DNA of 64,000 nt from Zygnema circumcarinatum (GCA_037447605.1 CM074814.1:2057309-2121308); one strand, 5' to 3'. Positions 20,622 to 34,900 are shown, counted from the first letter of the stretch. Program-made: numbers and translations. Notes: generated by a model from the sequence alone, not told the origin.

Positions 20622-23600
20622 ATGTTGGCGTCCAGGAACCGAAGGCTGGTTCAATTTGCACCACAGGTATGAATGTCTGTCTGTATTCTATGTGTATGTA
20701 CATTTTTTTTCCATTAGTTTATTCCAGGGATAGCTTCTTTGCATTAGGTGGTCACAGGTTGCAGGTTGCAGCGACTTTATTCTCAAGCTGAGAAGCTCAC
20801 ACGATAGATCTTGCTTATCCTTTTGTAACGCGGCTATTAGCATGCAAGCTGCAGCCATTCTCTCGCAATAAACTGCGCATCTAACCTGACAAAGCTTCTC
20901 AAAAGATATATAGGAGTTAGTGAGAATAAGCTAGAAGAGCACTTTTTTTTGTTTTGCGCAGGTGCATGGCTTGATTCGCAGGAAGTTCCGCACTAGCGTT
21001 CCTGCAGCTGCGGTTGTGCCAGCTACTGTTCCAACCAGCAAGCCATCTTGGAACTTTTTGGCTGGGATATTTGGAAGAGAAAGGCTTCCTGAAGTGCCTC
21101 CTCTTTATGAGCCTCTTCCCGGTTTGACGCTGCCACCTGAACTATCTATTCCCACAAGCCTGACCACGGAAGTCACTAGATTTGACAATGGCCTGATAAT
21201 CGCGTCAGAAGACACACCGGTGAGCTCGATCGCCTGCCGCCTCGCGAAGGTCTTGAAGTGATTTGTTACTCATTGTTCCGGGAAATGAGAGCAGGCATTC
21301 GGTCCAAGTCGAGAGGATTCAACTGACCTGCAGCAGGCTAGAGTCGGAGATAGTAGGTTGTTTTTCCATGTCAATATAAAAAGCGTTTAGAGCTGACATA
21401 TGTTTTGTGTACACTTCCAGTTCTGCTCGTAAGTAATACATATGACAGCTGGGAACCCATTTCTCTTGGCTCTCAGTCAACGCAGGTGGCCCTTAAAGTT
21501 AAGAAAACAAACAAAATAAAAGGGCCTGTAGATTAGAATCAATGGATCGATTTGAGCCCTCTTTTGTTAGTGTGTATTTTGTCGCTCCCCGTCACTCTTT
21601 TTCTAAGGAATCCCATTCTGTTAAAGCTGCTTCGTGAGTAAGGCAAAGCAAAGGCAGGAGATTTTTCTGTTGTCATGTGCGGAGGTTCAGAAAAAAAAAA
21701 AGGTCCTGCACGGCTGCATGCATGTCTGAGCCGATCACGATAAACATGTTTTTGTATCCGAACACAATAATTGAGTATGGTGGTCGATAAAAGGCTTGTT
21801 AAGGAGTTAAGAAGAGTAACTGGTAGGCGTTTGGAGCAAGTTCGGTGGCAGTGGCCATTTAATTGGGTGTATAATGTGGTCAAAAGGAAGATGTTTTAAG
21901 ACGAACGCAGTCGTAGGGAAAGGCACTGAGCGTTAACCAGACGAAGTTTTAGATTGGAGTGATAGGTGTCGACGCGGAGGAGGGCAGAAAGCATACGTTG
22001 TTCATCATACGGTCACATTTTCCACTGAGCGTATCGGGTTGGGTGTTGTTTGCTCTATGTTAATTATTTGCAAATCTTCCACCTCCCTACATAACCTGCC
22101 TTACAAAGCGTGGAACAGCAGATGACTGAGTTTGACATTATTCAAGCAGCGTTTGTAAAGACTGTGATGTTCCAGTGGACTTCTTTCATATATTGTTTTT
22201 CATCATATGCTACAAAGAGTGCTTGCCTCTGTAAAGATACTTCTGTTGTGTGCATTATGCTCACCAGAATGCGTTTTTATCCGTCTCTGGCAGGGTCCAA
22301 CCTGCACTGTGGGAATCTACATTGACTCAGGAAGTGTCTATGAATCCCCAACAACGGCTGGGGCATCGCATCTTCTTGAGCGAATGGCATTTAAAAGTAC
22401 TGCCAATCGCACGCACTTTCGACTTATTCGCGAGGTGGAGGCTATTGGAGCCCATGTCACAGCTTGTGCATCTCGGGAGCAGATGTCATACGCAGGGGAT
22501 GGTCTCAAGACTTATCTTCCTGAAATCCTGGAGCTGTTGGCTGACAGCATCAGAAATCCACTTTTCAGTGAATGGGAAGTGAAGGAGCAGGTAATGCTTA
22601 CCTTATAGGTTGTGCGATAACTAGCCTGGTCCTAGCAACAACGATGGTACAAGCTCAGTGATAGACGAAGATCTTATCAGCGGCCTTGCATGTCTTGGAT
22701 TAGGATTGCGAGATGTGTAGTGAGTCTGGCGAGGACTTCATGTTTCGTATCATCGTGGCCTGCAGTTGATGAAGGATAGTTTAGAAATGGTGATTATGCT
22801 GAAAAGAAAAGCAATCCGCTTTTGTTCTATCATTGACTCTTGCTCTATTAAGGCTGTTTCGGATTGCTAATACCTTTGCTACGATTTTGGACACAGATGG
22901 CGAAAGTGAGGGAGGAGGTAAAGCAGTCTGCTTCTAATCCACAGAGCCTCATTCTTGAAGCTCTCCATTCAGCTGGTTATGAAGGAGCCCTGGGCAACCC
23001 ATTGATCGCGCCGGAGTCAAACTTGGCGAATCTCAATGGAGATGTTTTGTACGACTTCGTGGAGGTACGGATGCTGGTATAGGTGCTGGATGTCACTGAA
23101 TCAGAAGGCGTGATATAGTTGCCAGGGCAGTCCCTCAAAGGAAGAGAAATGTTGGTGATGATTTGGTAGCATTCAGAGCAGGAGCTACCTGTATTTCAAA
23201 ACCGGTTCGTGATATCTTTGGAATGCTTTTCCAACTACTAAAATTTTGCGATTTTCTTTTTCTGTCTATCGTAATGTTTGTCGAATTTCGGGTGGCATCG
23301 GGTGTGGGGGGTGGTGATGGTTGTCAGTCGCAATTCAGTGCATCTCGCATTGTGCTTGCGGCAGCCGGAGTGGACCATGCGGAGCTCAAGGCTTTAGCAG
23401 ATCCTCTCTTCTCCGATATGCCAAAGGGAGTTCATTCACCCCCTCCTCCCTCACAATACGTGGGTGGTGACTGGCGAGCTGCAAACAATGGTTCGGTGAG
23501 GTTGCAATGCCACTGTGTTTTCCGATTTGCAGGTGAAAGATGCATCGCACAGGTTTAGGCCCAAAACAAGCAGCTGCTTGGCCAATATATGTTTGTATTC

Positions 23601-26135
23601 TTCAAACATTTAAAAAATGGCGCTGTGTGTTCAACGCAATGAGTTGATGTCAGCTGTGTGTTCATGGACTTACTTGTTGCAGGAGACCCACGTGGCCCTT
23701 GGATTTGAGCTTCCTGGTGGCTGGCGAAATGAAAAAGACTCCCTCGCTGCACTTGTGCTGCAGGTCTGTTTCTTGTTGGCCTCATGCTGTTACTTTACAG
23801 GTGTGTCAGACATGCAGTGATTGGATGGCATTGAGTTATATAGTGCAGTCATCCACTTAGAGCGGCAGTGATTGCTTGATTACGAAGGCTTCGATTCACT
23901 TTCTCCTCCTGTTACTGACATAGAGAGTTATCCAAGGCAGCGCTATGTGCTTGTAGAATTTCTCCAAACCATGCTCTCCTTACTGTTGGCCGGGTAAGAG
24001 GAATCCGCTAGCATTTCGGGTGCCGTTTATGTCCATTCTCTCTTATAAAATCGTCTGTAAGTTGGTATAATGTGTGGTATATCGTGTATGAAGCTGCTAT
24101 GGACTAAAGCTCTGAATTCGTTCGACTGTCCTTGTGAATGCAGGTATTGATGGGAGGTGGCGGTTCATTCTCTGCTGGTGGGCCTGGGAAGGGCATGTAT
24201 TCTCGCCTATGTAAGCATTGGAATCTTCATCCTACATGAGATTTTACGATTTCAGCATGATCCCATGTAGTTGCTGAGGGATGTGTTTTGGAGTTGACGG
24301 TGTAGCTCGAATGTATCTTGCTTGTTTGAACCTCCAGCAGGGGGTGTAAGCTTGGAAACTTGGAACGCTTGTTAGTTAGGGATGTGCATAGGATTGTTTG
24401 TAATTGGTAGTGTGAACACAACGTCGCTAACTGACGGGACTTTGGTATACTCTCTTTGTAGATACCAATGTGCTGAGCAAACACTCTGAGGTCCTCTCTT
24501 GCACATTCTTCAACAGCATATACAACGATACTGGTTTGATCGGCGTCTATGCTACTTCGGTACGCTCACATCTCACTTATGCAAGACTCATCGGATTAAG
24601 TGGCTGACTCTTTTTGTCCATTATCCCGGCTTCGTGTGAAAGCGAAATATTTGGAGCTTGTCTTTTTCCGGATATGAGGGACAATGGATCAGGGTACTTG
24701 ACACATGGTGGACTGTAGGATGCAAACAAGTTATTGTTAAGCTTGTGGCATGATATGTGCATTGCTGAAGACGAGGGGTTGCATTATGCACAACAGTTTT
24801 TTTACGTTTGGTTCGTTTGTGTGCCAGATAGAATGAAATGGGTCCCCTTGCTGAGGTACATTGTCCCATTGGTCTGTGGCTAAAAATGCAGAAGTCTGAT
24901 TCTCACGTGGTTGAAGGACTCGTGAACCTTCTCACCAAGGAGCTCATTGATGTGGCCACTCCAGGAAAAGGTGAGCCGCATTTGTATCTAAAACTTGGGC
25001 AAGCGGAGGCTATTTGTACACGTGACGATTTGTGGACAGTTTCCGATGGATGTTTTGATATGGTTTACAGTGAGCGAACTCTGGGTTTGGTTCTGGAACT
25101 TAGAAGCGGTCAAAGTAAAGCATATTCTATTCAATATTAGTCACGGATTTGTTTGTAACTCAATGAATCTTAGCCCTGAATGAGAGCATTGGGAAAGCTG
25201 GCCCATCCTAGTGGATGAAAGACTGTACCATGTTTCTGGTCGATTATAGAGATTCCAGAAGGAAGACGTGACATTGACTTGGCTGTGTCTTACAGTGTCA
25301 ACTACTGAGCTTGAAAGGGCAAAGAAGGCGACTATTGCAAGTGTGTTGATGAACTTGGAGTCTCGGGTGAGTGCAGCTGCTATTCCATAGTCCCTGTCAA
25401 TTTTCCTCTCTAGCTGTCCCGGTGGCACATTTCGTATTGCTATTTAAAGGAAAGGAGGAGAGTCTTAGGGCTTCAACCTGACGCATATACTTAGTTAGAA
25501 ACCCCATGTTCTACAGACGTAGCGTTAGTTGACGGGCGAGAATTGATGGGTCCGGAGTGTGTCAATGTGCAGGTTGTGGTGGCAGAGGATATCGGACGAC
25601 AGATCTTGACTTATGGCCATAGGTGAGCATTGAAGCGAGGTTGTAATAGAAGATGGAAAACTTGAACTTGAAACATGTGGCTGTCTTGCACAGTATTAAT
25701 GGGGAGGTATGCTCTGGGGTGGTAAGTTATTGATTTGTAACTGCTGTGCTTGAACAGAAAACCACCCCAGGAGTTCATCGCAGGCGTTGAAGCTCTGACG
25801 ATTGCCGACATAGTTGCTATCGCTCAGAAAGTGATGAAGACACCTCTCTCCATGGCTTCTTATGGCAATGGTAAGTATCTCAGTCTCAGTCCCAGTCCAG
25901 TCTCTGTTCAGTTGAACAATTTATCATCTCTACTGAAGCCTTTCCCACCCATAGCTGATTGGCTTGTGTCTAAGAGGCGCTTCCTGATGAGACATGCTAC
26001 CCTAGGACGTATGCTACATGTCGCGAATGCTGCAGATGCAGGAGCAAGTGAAGGTGCCTTTCTCACTCCACATAGCTCCTCTGTGCAGTTCTCCATGTGC
26101 CGCGATTGGAGGCTGTGGCTGCAAGATTCGGATAG
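20622..26135 (+). CDS. Mitochondrial processing peptidase alpha subunit, 13 exons
   Basis: The non-catalytic partner of the enzyme that removes mitochondrial presequences; in plants it is also a core part of the cytochrome bc1 complex. Exons 20622-20666, 20962-21219, 22294-22590, 22897-23064, 23328-23495, 23683-23763, 24144-24210, 24462-24559, 24892-24970, 25296-25366, 25573-25622, 25758-25870 and 26089-26135 join to 513 residues. The start [12 protein letters not shown] is arginine-rich like a mitochondrial presequence. Signatures: [25 protein letters not shown], where the zinc motif HxxEH of the beta subunit is degenerate (H..ER), as expected of alpha; the glycine-rich substrate loop [40 protein letters not shown]; and the C-terminal [15 protein letters not shown]. 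Confidence 0.95.
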
Positions 26136-28492
26136 AACAGTCAGAGGACCCTCAACCGCACGCACGCACGCAGTAAGGCACTTGGGACTCGAGGAGCATC
26201 TTTATTCCTATGATGTATAGTCAGAGCTGGGCAGGTTCTGGTGCAGAGGCAGGGCCCTTCTCTTAAGGGATTGGGCAGGGATTTTTTTTTTCCAAGGAGG
26301 GAGAGAGAGAGATAGGGACAGGAAACGAGGGAGAGGATGTAGCAGAGGGTCGGAATGGCTGGAATTGCCGCCATCGGTCACGATGGGGTGCAGCTGATGG
26401 CAGCAATAAGCTGGGTCATAGGTCCAATGGATGAGGTTTCGCCTCAGGTGCTGCAAAGCGACCTTTGTATTCGGCTTCGTCTTTATGAAAGGAATCGGCC
26501 AAAAGAATCGCCTTATCGATCCTTGTTGTGGGTTGCTGCCTGCATGCAGTTGGTGGGGGAGGATAGGGACTATGAACTGCAGCACTTTACGAGGGCTTGC
26601 TTGAGGTTTTACGAACTGCGCACTTCCCCATTCCCTACGAACACCTAAAGCTACGATCATGTTTGAGAACGGCGTCTCATTGTGTAAGAGGATGGAGGTG
26701 GTAATTCTCTGTAGGCAAAGGAAGCGCATGGAATGAAAAAGAGTGACATATCCAATGCATCGTATAAAACTCATGCCCTGAAGATAAATCGAACAGTGCG
26801 TGTAAACCATACGGTACATTAAAAACCTTAAAAAAAAAAAACTGACGGTGATAGAAATTTTGTACTGTACTGTAGCCGTTGTTTAATGGGAAAGGCTGGC
26901 CGGTACTGGATGACTCGATATACCCAGATATCTTTCGATATATCCCGATACGAAGATGATCCTGAAACGCGCCCTTTCTGTACCCAGTTGCTCCTACCAC
27001 GAGAGAAGCTCGTCGCCAGCCGGTCTGCAGCCTCTCTCTAAAGGAGCGGAGTGGGAGAGAGGGAAACGAGAGGGCGATTTGCATCAGGAGGGAGCGGAGC
27101 ATACGAGGTCTACACTTGTGGTGAGTAAATTTGAAGCTGATAGATGGGAAAAGACGGGGGGAAAGGCGCGGGATGGGGAAATTAGGGTTCCGAAGCGTAA
27201 TGCAGATGAACAGGGAACTGCGCGAAGAGAGAGTGGTGAGTGAAAGGGGAGAAATGAGAATGAGAAGGCGAGAGAAGTTTGAAGTTGAAAGAGAAGGGCA
27301 AGGTGCAGGATGAGCGCAGAGGGATACAGAACTAGAGATCGAGAGCTGCGGGTACGAATGGGTTTCAGCAATCAGGGTGCAGCATGCAGTCTACTGGGGG
27401 TAGGGAGGCGGGGGGAGGATTTAAGGGAGGAAAGAGTGGATAAGTGGGCGAGAGGGGAAAGCGAGGGTGGGAGGAGGAGGAGGGAAAAGGAGGGACTGGG
27501 AATTGGAATTGGCAAGCAGCCCATGGTGAGGGAGAGGGAATGGAGAGAGTGGGGGTTTGGCTGGTTCGAGGGAGCAGGAGAATGTGGACAGGGAGAAGGA
27601 CCGGGAAGGGAGTAGGTGAGAGGAGGGTGAGAATGGGAACCGCACTGAAGGGTGTCGGGGAAGGGAGAGAGACCTGGCGGTGTGGGCAAGGGGAAGCTTG
27701 GAGCGGGAGGCGTGGTGAAGAGGGAGGGACGAAGCTATTGAGGTTCAGCATTAGGGTTCAAATTTTGTGGCCAGAGAGAGAGAGTGGATCTGAGAGAGTC
27801 ACTGGCCTAGAGAGAGGAAAAAGAGAGAGGAGCTTTTCAGAATTCTATCGCCGTTTCCGTTCCCTAAGAGGCCTTGCCACTATCGTTTTCCTGCTGATTT
27901 TTTTGCAGAATATTCTATCACTGTAGGCTTGTCGATACTCGACCTATCATTTTTTAGCATCTGCATTTGCCAGCACGCTGGAGCTCAGAGCCGTTTCAGC
28001 CCCTCGAGCCCCTCGGTATATTACTGACTCCTCAGAGCTGACTTCTCGTGCAATATTTTTGACGAATCTTCAGTTTTTGTGATGCCAAGAATGCTTTAGC
28101 AACTGTGGGACTAATATGTATTGTTGAAGGTGAAATGAAAATTTTAGCATTTGTGAAGTTTGAAAGCTTGCCAATGCGGCATGCATCTGGTTTGTTGACA
28201 GGCCCTTGAATGTCATCAGGGCAAAACGAGAGAAATGCTAAAGACGATGATGCTCCTTTGCAGACTACAGACAGGGTTCATAGCTTTGGATTATTTCTGA
28301 TAGACTATTTTCCAACTGATGTGCTTCAGACAAGTCCTGTAGTTCATTTTCGGTGTTCAGATTTCCTTTTTCTATTTTGCACAACTTACGAACTTAACTT
28401 TGTGCGCGTGTATCTATGCAGTTCTATCATGTTATCCTGAAGTTGTTTATTTGGTAAAATGAAGTGGTGGTGTGCAGCAAAATTTTTCACCC
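26136..28492. other. Spacer between MPP-alpha and DeSI-like genes
   Basis: The first part should be the peptidase 3' untranslated region. 27040-27830 is G/GA-rich, so open frames on both strands are unreliable. A donor-like GTGAGT at 27120 and an acceptor just before 28478 could bound a 5'-UTR intron of the next gene, but this is unproven. A 97-codon frame at 26355-26648 shows no family signature. Confidence 0.4.
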
Positions 28493-29587
28493 ATGAGTAC
28501 CTTAACTCCTGTCTTTATCAATGTGTACGACCTGACGGAATATAATGACTACCTCTACTGGATTGGTTTGGGAATTTTCCACTCAGGCATTGAAGGTACG
28601 GTTCTGACATGCACCTTCAGGGTTTGAAAGTTTGTTTGGGTCCCATAGCCATAAAGAACATAAGCTGCTGAACTCTTCTTTAGCAAAAGCTCTGCATCTT
28701 GACCACATTAGCGCAAAAGGCAGTTCAGCATGTGTAGAAAGAGACTCTCCAGGGACAATCAGAACGTTTTTTGAAGTTAGTGAGCAGACAAGTAGAAAAG
28801 GAATGCGTCCGAATGTGTTACTCTTATCCTGTAGTTTTTAGAGGATGATATATTGGCTTTGCCTGCAGTTTTTGGAGTGGAATATGCTTTTGGGGCCCAT
28901 GACTACCCATCCAGTGGGGTGTTCCAAGTAGAGCCTCGCAATACCCCGGGGTTTAAGTACAGAACAACGATTCAAATAGGGACAACTTCTCTCAACTCGC
29001 GGGAGGTGAAGAGGTTCATTGAAGATGCCTCCAACGAATACAACGGTGACACGTATCAGCTCATTATCAAGAACTGCAACCACTTCACCAATGACATGGC
29101 AATGCGGCTCGTGGGAAAGGAGATTCCGGGATACATCAACAGATTAGCGAGACTAGGATGGTTTTTTAATTGTCTGCTGCCGGAAGGTCTGCGAGTAGAT
29201 GCGGTCAAGTCTACACCGGAGTATCACACATTTGAAGGTGAGGGGTGGCTGATATTGTTGACTTTTGTCGCCACATTGAACACAAGATGGCTTTATTTTC
29301 GAACTTCTGCCAGTCCGCTCGTTCATAACGCTCCCTTACATGCTTTTGGAGGTTCTTGGATTATAATGGGCGATTGTTAGGCAAGAAGTGTAGTACTACC
29401 CACGAAATGCCGCTACTTGCATGTCTAATACTCCACTTGGGATGTGTTCTGTGAAGCAGATGGCGATGCGAATGAGTTGCGGTCTGACCAGGACGATGTG
29501 AGGCTATTGGGAGCTCACTCGCCAAGCAGCGAAAGATGGGATGCATCCAAACGGCAATCGACTTCAAGCTCAACGCAGGGGTTCTGA
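28493..29587 (+). CDS. PPPDE / DeSI-like cysteine peptidase, 3 exons
   Basis: Member of the PPPDE family of papain-fold deubiquitinating/deSUMOylating peptidases. Exons 28493-28595, 28869-29237 and 29460-29587 join to 199 residues. The fold reads VFINVYDLTEYNDYLYWIGL, IFHSGIEVFGVEYAFG with the catalytic His, then GDTYQLIIKNCNHFTNDM with the catalytic Cys, and IPGYINRLARLGWFFNCLLP. A polar Ser/Asp-rich tail (about 45 residues) ends at the TGA. The ATG at 28493 precedes the domain by eight residues, as in relatives; it sits shortly after an acceptor-like site, so a leader intron upstream is likely. Whether it acts on ubiquitin or SUMO cannot be read from sequence. Confidence 0.92.
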
Positions 29588-30376
29588 TTGGATGTGGCTG
29601 TGGCTGCACAGCTGAGAAGAGAGAGACACGTAGGTTTGCAGCGCACTTTTCAATAACAAGCTGTACAGCAATTTAGTTATTGGCAGTAGACTCAGGTTAT
29701 CTATTCTAACACGAGGATTTCTTTAAATTGAGGGCGACAAAGTGATGAAATGAGTTGTAGGAGTAGAGAAAGTTGGAGTAGGTTTTTGTACGCCCCAATT
29801 GGGGAAGCGCTGTAAGGTCTAGATTATGGATCTGGACGGTACGATTAGGGTTAGACTTAGGGTTGCACCTGTAAACGGAGAGAGGCTACATATGGATCGC
29901 CTCAGTACTGGAGGTAGCGGATGGGAGGGATTCAGGTGGGCCACTCTCTCTTCCCTCTGCCTCCCTCAAGATAGGAAAACTAAGCTTGCTGAAAACGAAT
30001 TTTGGCTCTCTGTTGAATATGTTGTCTTATTGCTTTGGAATATTCAGCTCGTGGTTTCAAATAATTGTGAGCAATGTATGGAAGAGGTGCCTGTCTGATG
30101 CAGGTGCTGGGTTGTGCTGTGGGGGCGGCAGGTTTTGCAGCTAAGTCCAACGGATGTGTGGAGGCCCGTTTAGGAGCTCTTAGGGCGGTTTAGGGGGTTT
30201 CCATTTGTGCGGGAGGCGATGGAGACATTTATCGAAATGATATATTTCCACAATTGGCCTCCCTCCCCTGCAAATGTCCCCCTCCTTATCATCTGTCATG
30301 ATGGGCGGCCCTCTTTTCGATCATTTTTGTTTGTTGAAGATGGTACTATCCAATTGCATTCAAAGCACAATACGCA

Positions 30377-30480
30377 ATGGAACATGAAACATGGAACAGG
30401 AACATGGGATATGAACATGGAACATGGAAAGTGGAACATGAGCATGAACATGGAACATGGAACATGGGATATGAACATGC
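30377..30480. repeat. GGAACATG / GGATATGAACATG minisatellite
   Basis: Short units GGAACATG, GAACATGGGATATGAACATGG and variants repeat over about 100 bases, with the longer phrase occurring twice (30399-30421 and about 30460-30480). Confidence 0.88.
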
Positions 30481-30917
30481 GCTCTGCAAACATTTGGACA
30501 TGTGCGAAGCTCCCATGTTGTGCAAACAATGTTGGGGGAAAAGCACACCCCCAAGGGCTTCAGAGTTGCCTAATCAGAAGCCGTACCCTTTGCGCAAACG
30601 TCTTCGCACAAAACCGTTCGCAATGCCAGGACGCTGTACTCGTTCTACGAAACTAGAGCGCCCACACTTGCCAAAGGGAGCAGCGAGCGAAGCGAGTGCA
30701 TAGCCCCGCACGTACCGTCGGGTACTCGACTACTCGCCAGTCGCCACGCATCGTCAAATAAGGGGAAAAAAGGGAATAAAGGAATACAAGATTTTAGGGT
30801 TTTTTTTTTTTGGTACTCAGTAGCCGGCGGCCGGTATGATCTGTGCATAACGGTTGTACAATTGACCCATGCTCGTACAGAATGGGGACGGCCACGGCTC
30901 GAAGGGAGGGAGGCCCA

Positions 30918-30959
30918 CATGGAACGACCCTCATGGAACGACCCTCATGGAACGACCCT
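30918..30959. repeat. 14-bp tandem repeat, three perfect copies
   Basis: CATGGAACGACCCT is repeated exactly at 30918, 30932 and 30946. Confidence 0.95.
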
Positions 30960-31937
30960 CGCAAGAGGAAGAGCGAAAAGCGGCCATAGAGGGAGGGAGG
31001 GCGGGCCTGCAAGTGGGCCTGCAAGCGCAGGAATGGTCACGATGCGCAACCCAAGCATATTCTTCAAACAAATAACACACACCATATACTTTAAGGTATA
31101 AGTTTTGTCTAACTGTCTAACATTCTATCGATGGGGTTTCAGTGAACATTGATTCACTCATTATGAAGATATACGCTTTAACAAGTACTCTTGTACAAGA
31201 CACGCCTGTCAAACGTGGCGGACATGCAACGACCTCTATTGCGCACTATACAACGCCCGTGCATAAAGCCACCGCCTGACGCCTGCGAGGGAGAAAGGGC
31301 GAGCGGGCCCAAGGAGGGGGCCACGTGGCGGGCGGCGGGTGGGCGGGCGGGCGTGCCCGTGCCGAGCAGGGGCAGTACAGTACAGTACAGTACGATCGGT
31401 CGGAATGGAATTTGTACGGAATATGAATTGCGCGCGCTTTTTTGGAGAGTTTGGTTTAAAAATTTTCGGAGAGGGAGGGAAGGGGAGGCGCTGGCGCTGC
31501 CTGCACTGCGCTTTGGCTGCCCTTCTTTGGATGGGATATGCAGGTGGAATGCTGGAATTGCAGCATTAGATAGTGAGGGATGATGGCAAGGAGGAGGCGA
31601 TTGAAGGAAGGGCTTGCAGTTGAGGCGGTCGTGGCAGCTCTGGCCGATGCTGGAAAGCCCTTGTGATTGGCAAGCCGGAAAAGGGAGTTTTCTGATGTAC
31701 AAGGATTGATGGTTTCAGATAGAGGTTATGCAACGCGTAGGAAGGCAGGAAAGAGCATATCGAAAGAGAATGGGCTGAATTAAGAGTGGTTTTGATAGGT
31801 TGTAGCTTTATTAGTGGCCGTTGTGAAGAATAGAACAAAGGATTTGCGATCGGGGCAGGTCTTGGTCGTCAGCCAGGGTGAAATTTTGAAAGAGTTGCAG
31901 AGACTGTAGATACCTTTCCCTTTCCTACCAGGCGTTC

Positions 31938-34900
31938 ATGGGTCCACCTGGATGCTGTATTTGCTTCGAAGACTTCTCAAGTGATGAAAATCTTCAAGGA
32001 ATCGGCAGCTGTGGACACGTCTTCCACACACACTGGTGAGCTTATAGAAAAGGCGTCACAAAGGTGCAGCTCGAGAAAACGCCACAAGTGCAGAGTCACT
32101 CGCTCATAGGACTTCCGTAAACTTGGAGACATAAGTTTTCGTTATTGATTTTTTTGTGGTGAACTTGCATTAAATGTGCAGCTTGCAGCAGTGGCTCGAG
32201 ACATCCAACCACAGGCGGTGTCCCTTGTGCAGAGTCAACTGCTCGAAGGTTTACAACGTCTTCCTTACATCAGTTGGAGCACAAGACAGTCCCCCAAACA
32301 GCCCTACTAAAGCCAAAAGTAGTTCTCGGTCGACTGAGGCAGTAAGACATCTCTTTCAAATTACGTCTTCCATCTATTGCCTGTCAACTTTAACTAGCTG
32401 GAAGTTCTCATACATGGTATAAACTGCCATCAGCAACTTTTAGATTACAGTCTGACTCACACTGCTGTATGGTTGTTCAGGATCAAGACATTGAGACTAA
32501 AAAATTGATCGATAAAGGGAAATTTATAAAATCGCTCCAGCGACTGTGTGAGGAAAAGGATGGACAGGTGCGCTTCCAGTAGTTCTAAGTTCTGTTTTCA
32601 AGTTTTGAGTCAAAATTCCATTTTTACTCAACGTGTCAGCAATTGTGCACGCAATTGGCCATCTTCGTTTCACCGTTCCTCGCGGCCTATGACTCATTGT
32701 TTGACATCCCATGTTTGCAGATTAAGCTGTTGCAGAATACCCTGGAGGCTGCTGAAGCAGCAAAGTCTGATGCTATTGATGCAAAGACTTGCCTCCAGCA
32801 GCAGGTTGACACTGAAAGAAAGCGTCAGCAGGCCCTTGTCACAGGACTACAGAAAGTAAACACTCTCAGATAAACCTTTCTTTATGTGGAAATGCTGATT
32901 ATGTACATATCTTACCTTGCACTTCCAAAAACATTCAAGTACTCACTCTGACAATCGTTTGGTTCGTGCAGGAACTGAATGAAGCAATTGCTAAGGGGAA
33001 AGCCCTGAATGAGAGGAACTCCGATCTTGAGAAGATTGTCGCCGACTGTAAAATGTGACTCGTTAACACAATGTGCATGTCTCTTGTGTTTGAACATAAG
33101 CAGCAGGATAATACGTACAGAAACAAAATTTGTCAGTTGAATCCATGATGAAGGATTCGAGTGCTTCAGTGCTGGCGCGCGAATTTTCTCATGTTTCCCT
33201 CGTAATCAATGCTGCTGAAAGCAGTCACCAAGAGAATATTCTAATTTCGGCCTTGTTCCTGTGATGTATCGCTTCACAGGAGGACATTTGTAAATATTGA
33301 TAAAGCAGAACTAAATCGGCATGTGCAGCTGGCACTCAAACACAGCCATACAGAGGACGTTATCTGTTCCCTGCAACGCACTCTGCTGGAGAGAAACAGG
33401 TATATTGTCACTCTTTCAGAAGCTCCATCCATATTAGATGTTTTCTCAGATGTTTAAATCTCTGTGCATTCGCAAAACGCCATTGTGCCTATTTCACTTG
33501 TTTACTGAAATGTGACTTAACGATGCCAGGATGTATACAGATCTTGTCAAGAAATGCTCCCAGCTCGGTTCCGCTCAGAGCATTGCTGCTAAGCGCAATG
33601 AAGTAGCTGCTGAAAGGATGAAGAAACTCAAGGTGAGATCTGCATTCCTTTGAGGTTATGCCATAGCACTGCACGTAATTGTCAATACTACGTCGGTGTA
33701 TATTTATGAGTTATGACATGGATGTTCAAAATCTCGTCGACAAGAAGTCCTCGTTTGTTCTAAATATTTTCTAGTGAATGTGATAACATGAATTAGGATG
33801 CGAAATAACCTCAAACTGGTTGAAGTTGAACATAGGAGAACCTTCACGGCAACTGCAAAAAGGAGGGAAATCTTGGCATCGTTGCAAGCATGTACAAATC
33901 GTCAAAATATCTTTTCATTGATAGTTGAACTGTGGCATCATGAGCTGCTGTGCGTGCAGATGCGAGTGGACATATTGGAAAGGGAGAATGCGAGATTATT
34001 GTCTTTCACTGCCTCCACCAATGTTGTTAAATCGTCTAAGGCAGAACCTCGGGCTATCCTGTCCTCTGCATTAGACCAACAGAGTGCCTCAATCCCGGGG
34101 AAATTGAGGACGACATCGGGCCAAGGCATATCCAAACACACTCAAATAGAGCCGGTTCATTCTGCCAAATCATCTGTTAATTCTCTTAACCTGTTCACTA
34201 TTATTGATGGCAGACATGAAACCTCAAAAAAAAGTGCAGCCAGTAACAAGCAAGCAGGCGGCTTTGAAGGCAGGGATGCACTCGTTCTTGCCACCGATAC
34301 TGAATTCTCTCCTATTGCTAGGAAGTTGCATACAGGATTGGTTTCTGAGTCAGCCGATAAAATGGAAATTGAGGGTGTGACTGACGACCTCTTAGCAGAG
34401 TTAGAGATCGAAATATGTTCCTTGAACGAAATGGGTGACAACGGAATGGCTCACCGGTCTATCGGATCTGAGGAAATCAGCCAACAGATTAGCCCGGGGA
34501 ACAACAAGAACTTGTCAGAAAACTATGTCGCGGATTCTGCAGCTCCAACGTCGTTGTTGCCTTATGAGCAAGACGAAAGAGCTGATGTTGGGGAGAGCAG
34601 TCCCAGTAAAATGGGAGAAATGTATCCAGTTCTCTTTTCATCTGAGGACAGAACGGCTGGAAACGAAGATCATTCAGGTGGGGTAGAGAATCGTGCTCCC
34701 GGTTTAATATCAGACCCTATCATCATCAGAAAAGAGTATGGACTATCGGGAGCGAGCATTGGGCGAGGAGAAACGCAAAATTCAGGTGCGAAACATGGCT
34801 TGCAACTCAAGGAACAGGAAAGAATGCTATTTGGACCGACTATGCACGTTGTCGAGGGCTTGAATAGCTAGCAATAAGCTGGATATGACCCTTAATGAAG

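Larger units (their letters stand above)
29588..31937. other. Spacer upstream of the TRAIP-like gene
   Basis: No gene was supported over 2.3 kb. Contents: a GAACATGG minisatellite (30377-30480), a 14-bp triplicate (30918-30959), a GC-rich patch at 31270-31380 with one CACGTG core and GTACAGTACAGTAC repeats, then presumed 5' leader sequence of the RING gene. Confidence 0.45.

Noticed and set aside
26355-26648. 97-codon + frame after the MPP-alpha stop
   Set aside because: It is probably 3' untranslated sequence; no recognisable family and no splice continuity with neighbours.
27365-27926. Overlapping frames on both strands (up to 160 codons)
   Set aside because: The region is G/GA-rich; both strands are open at once and neither shows a protein signature.
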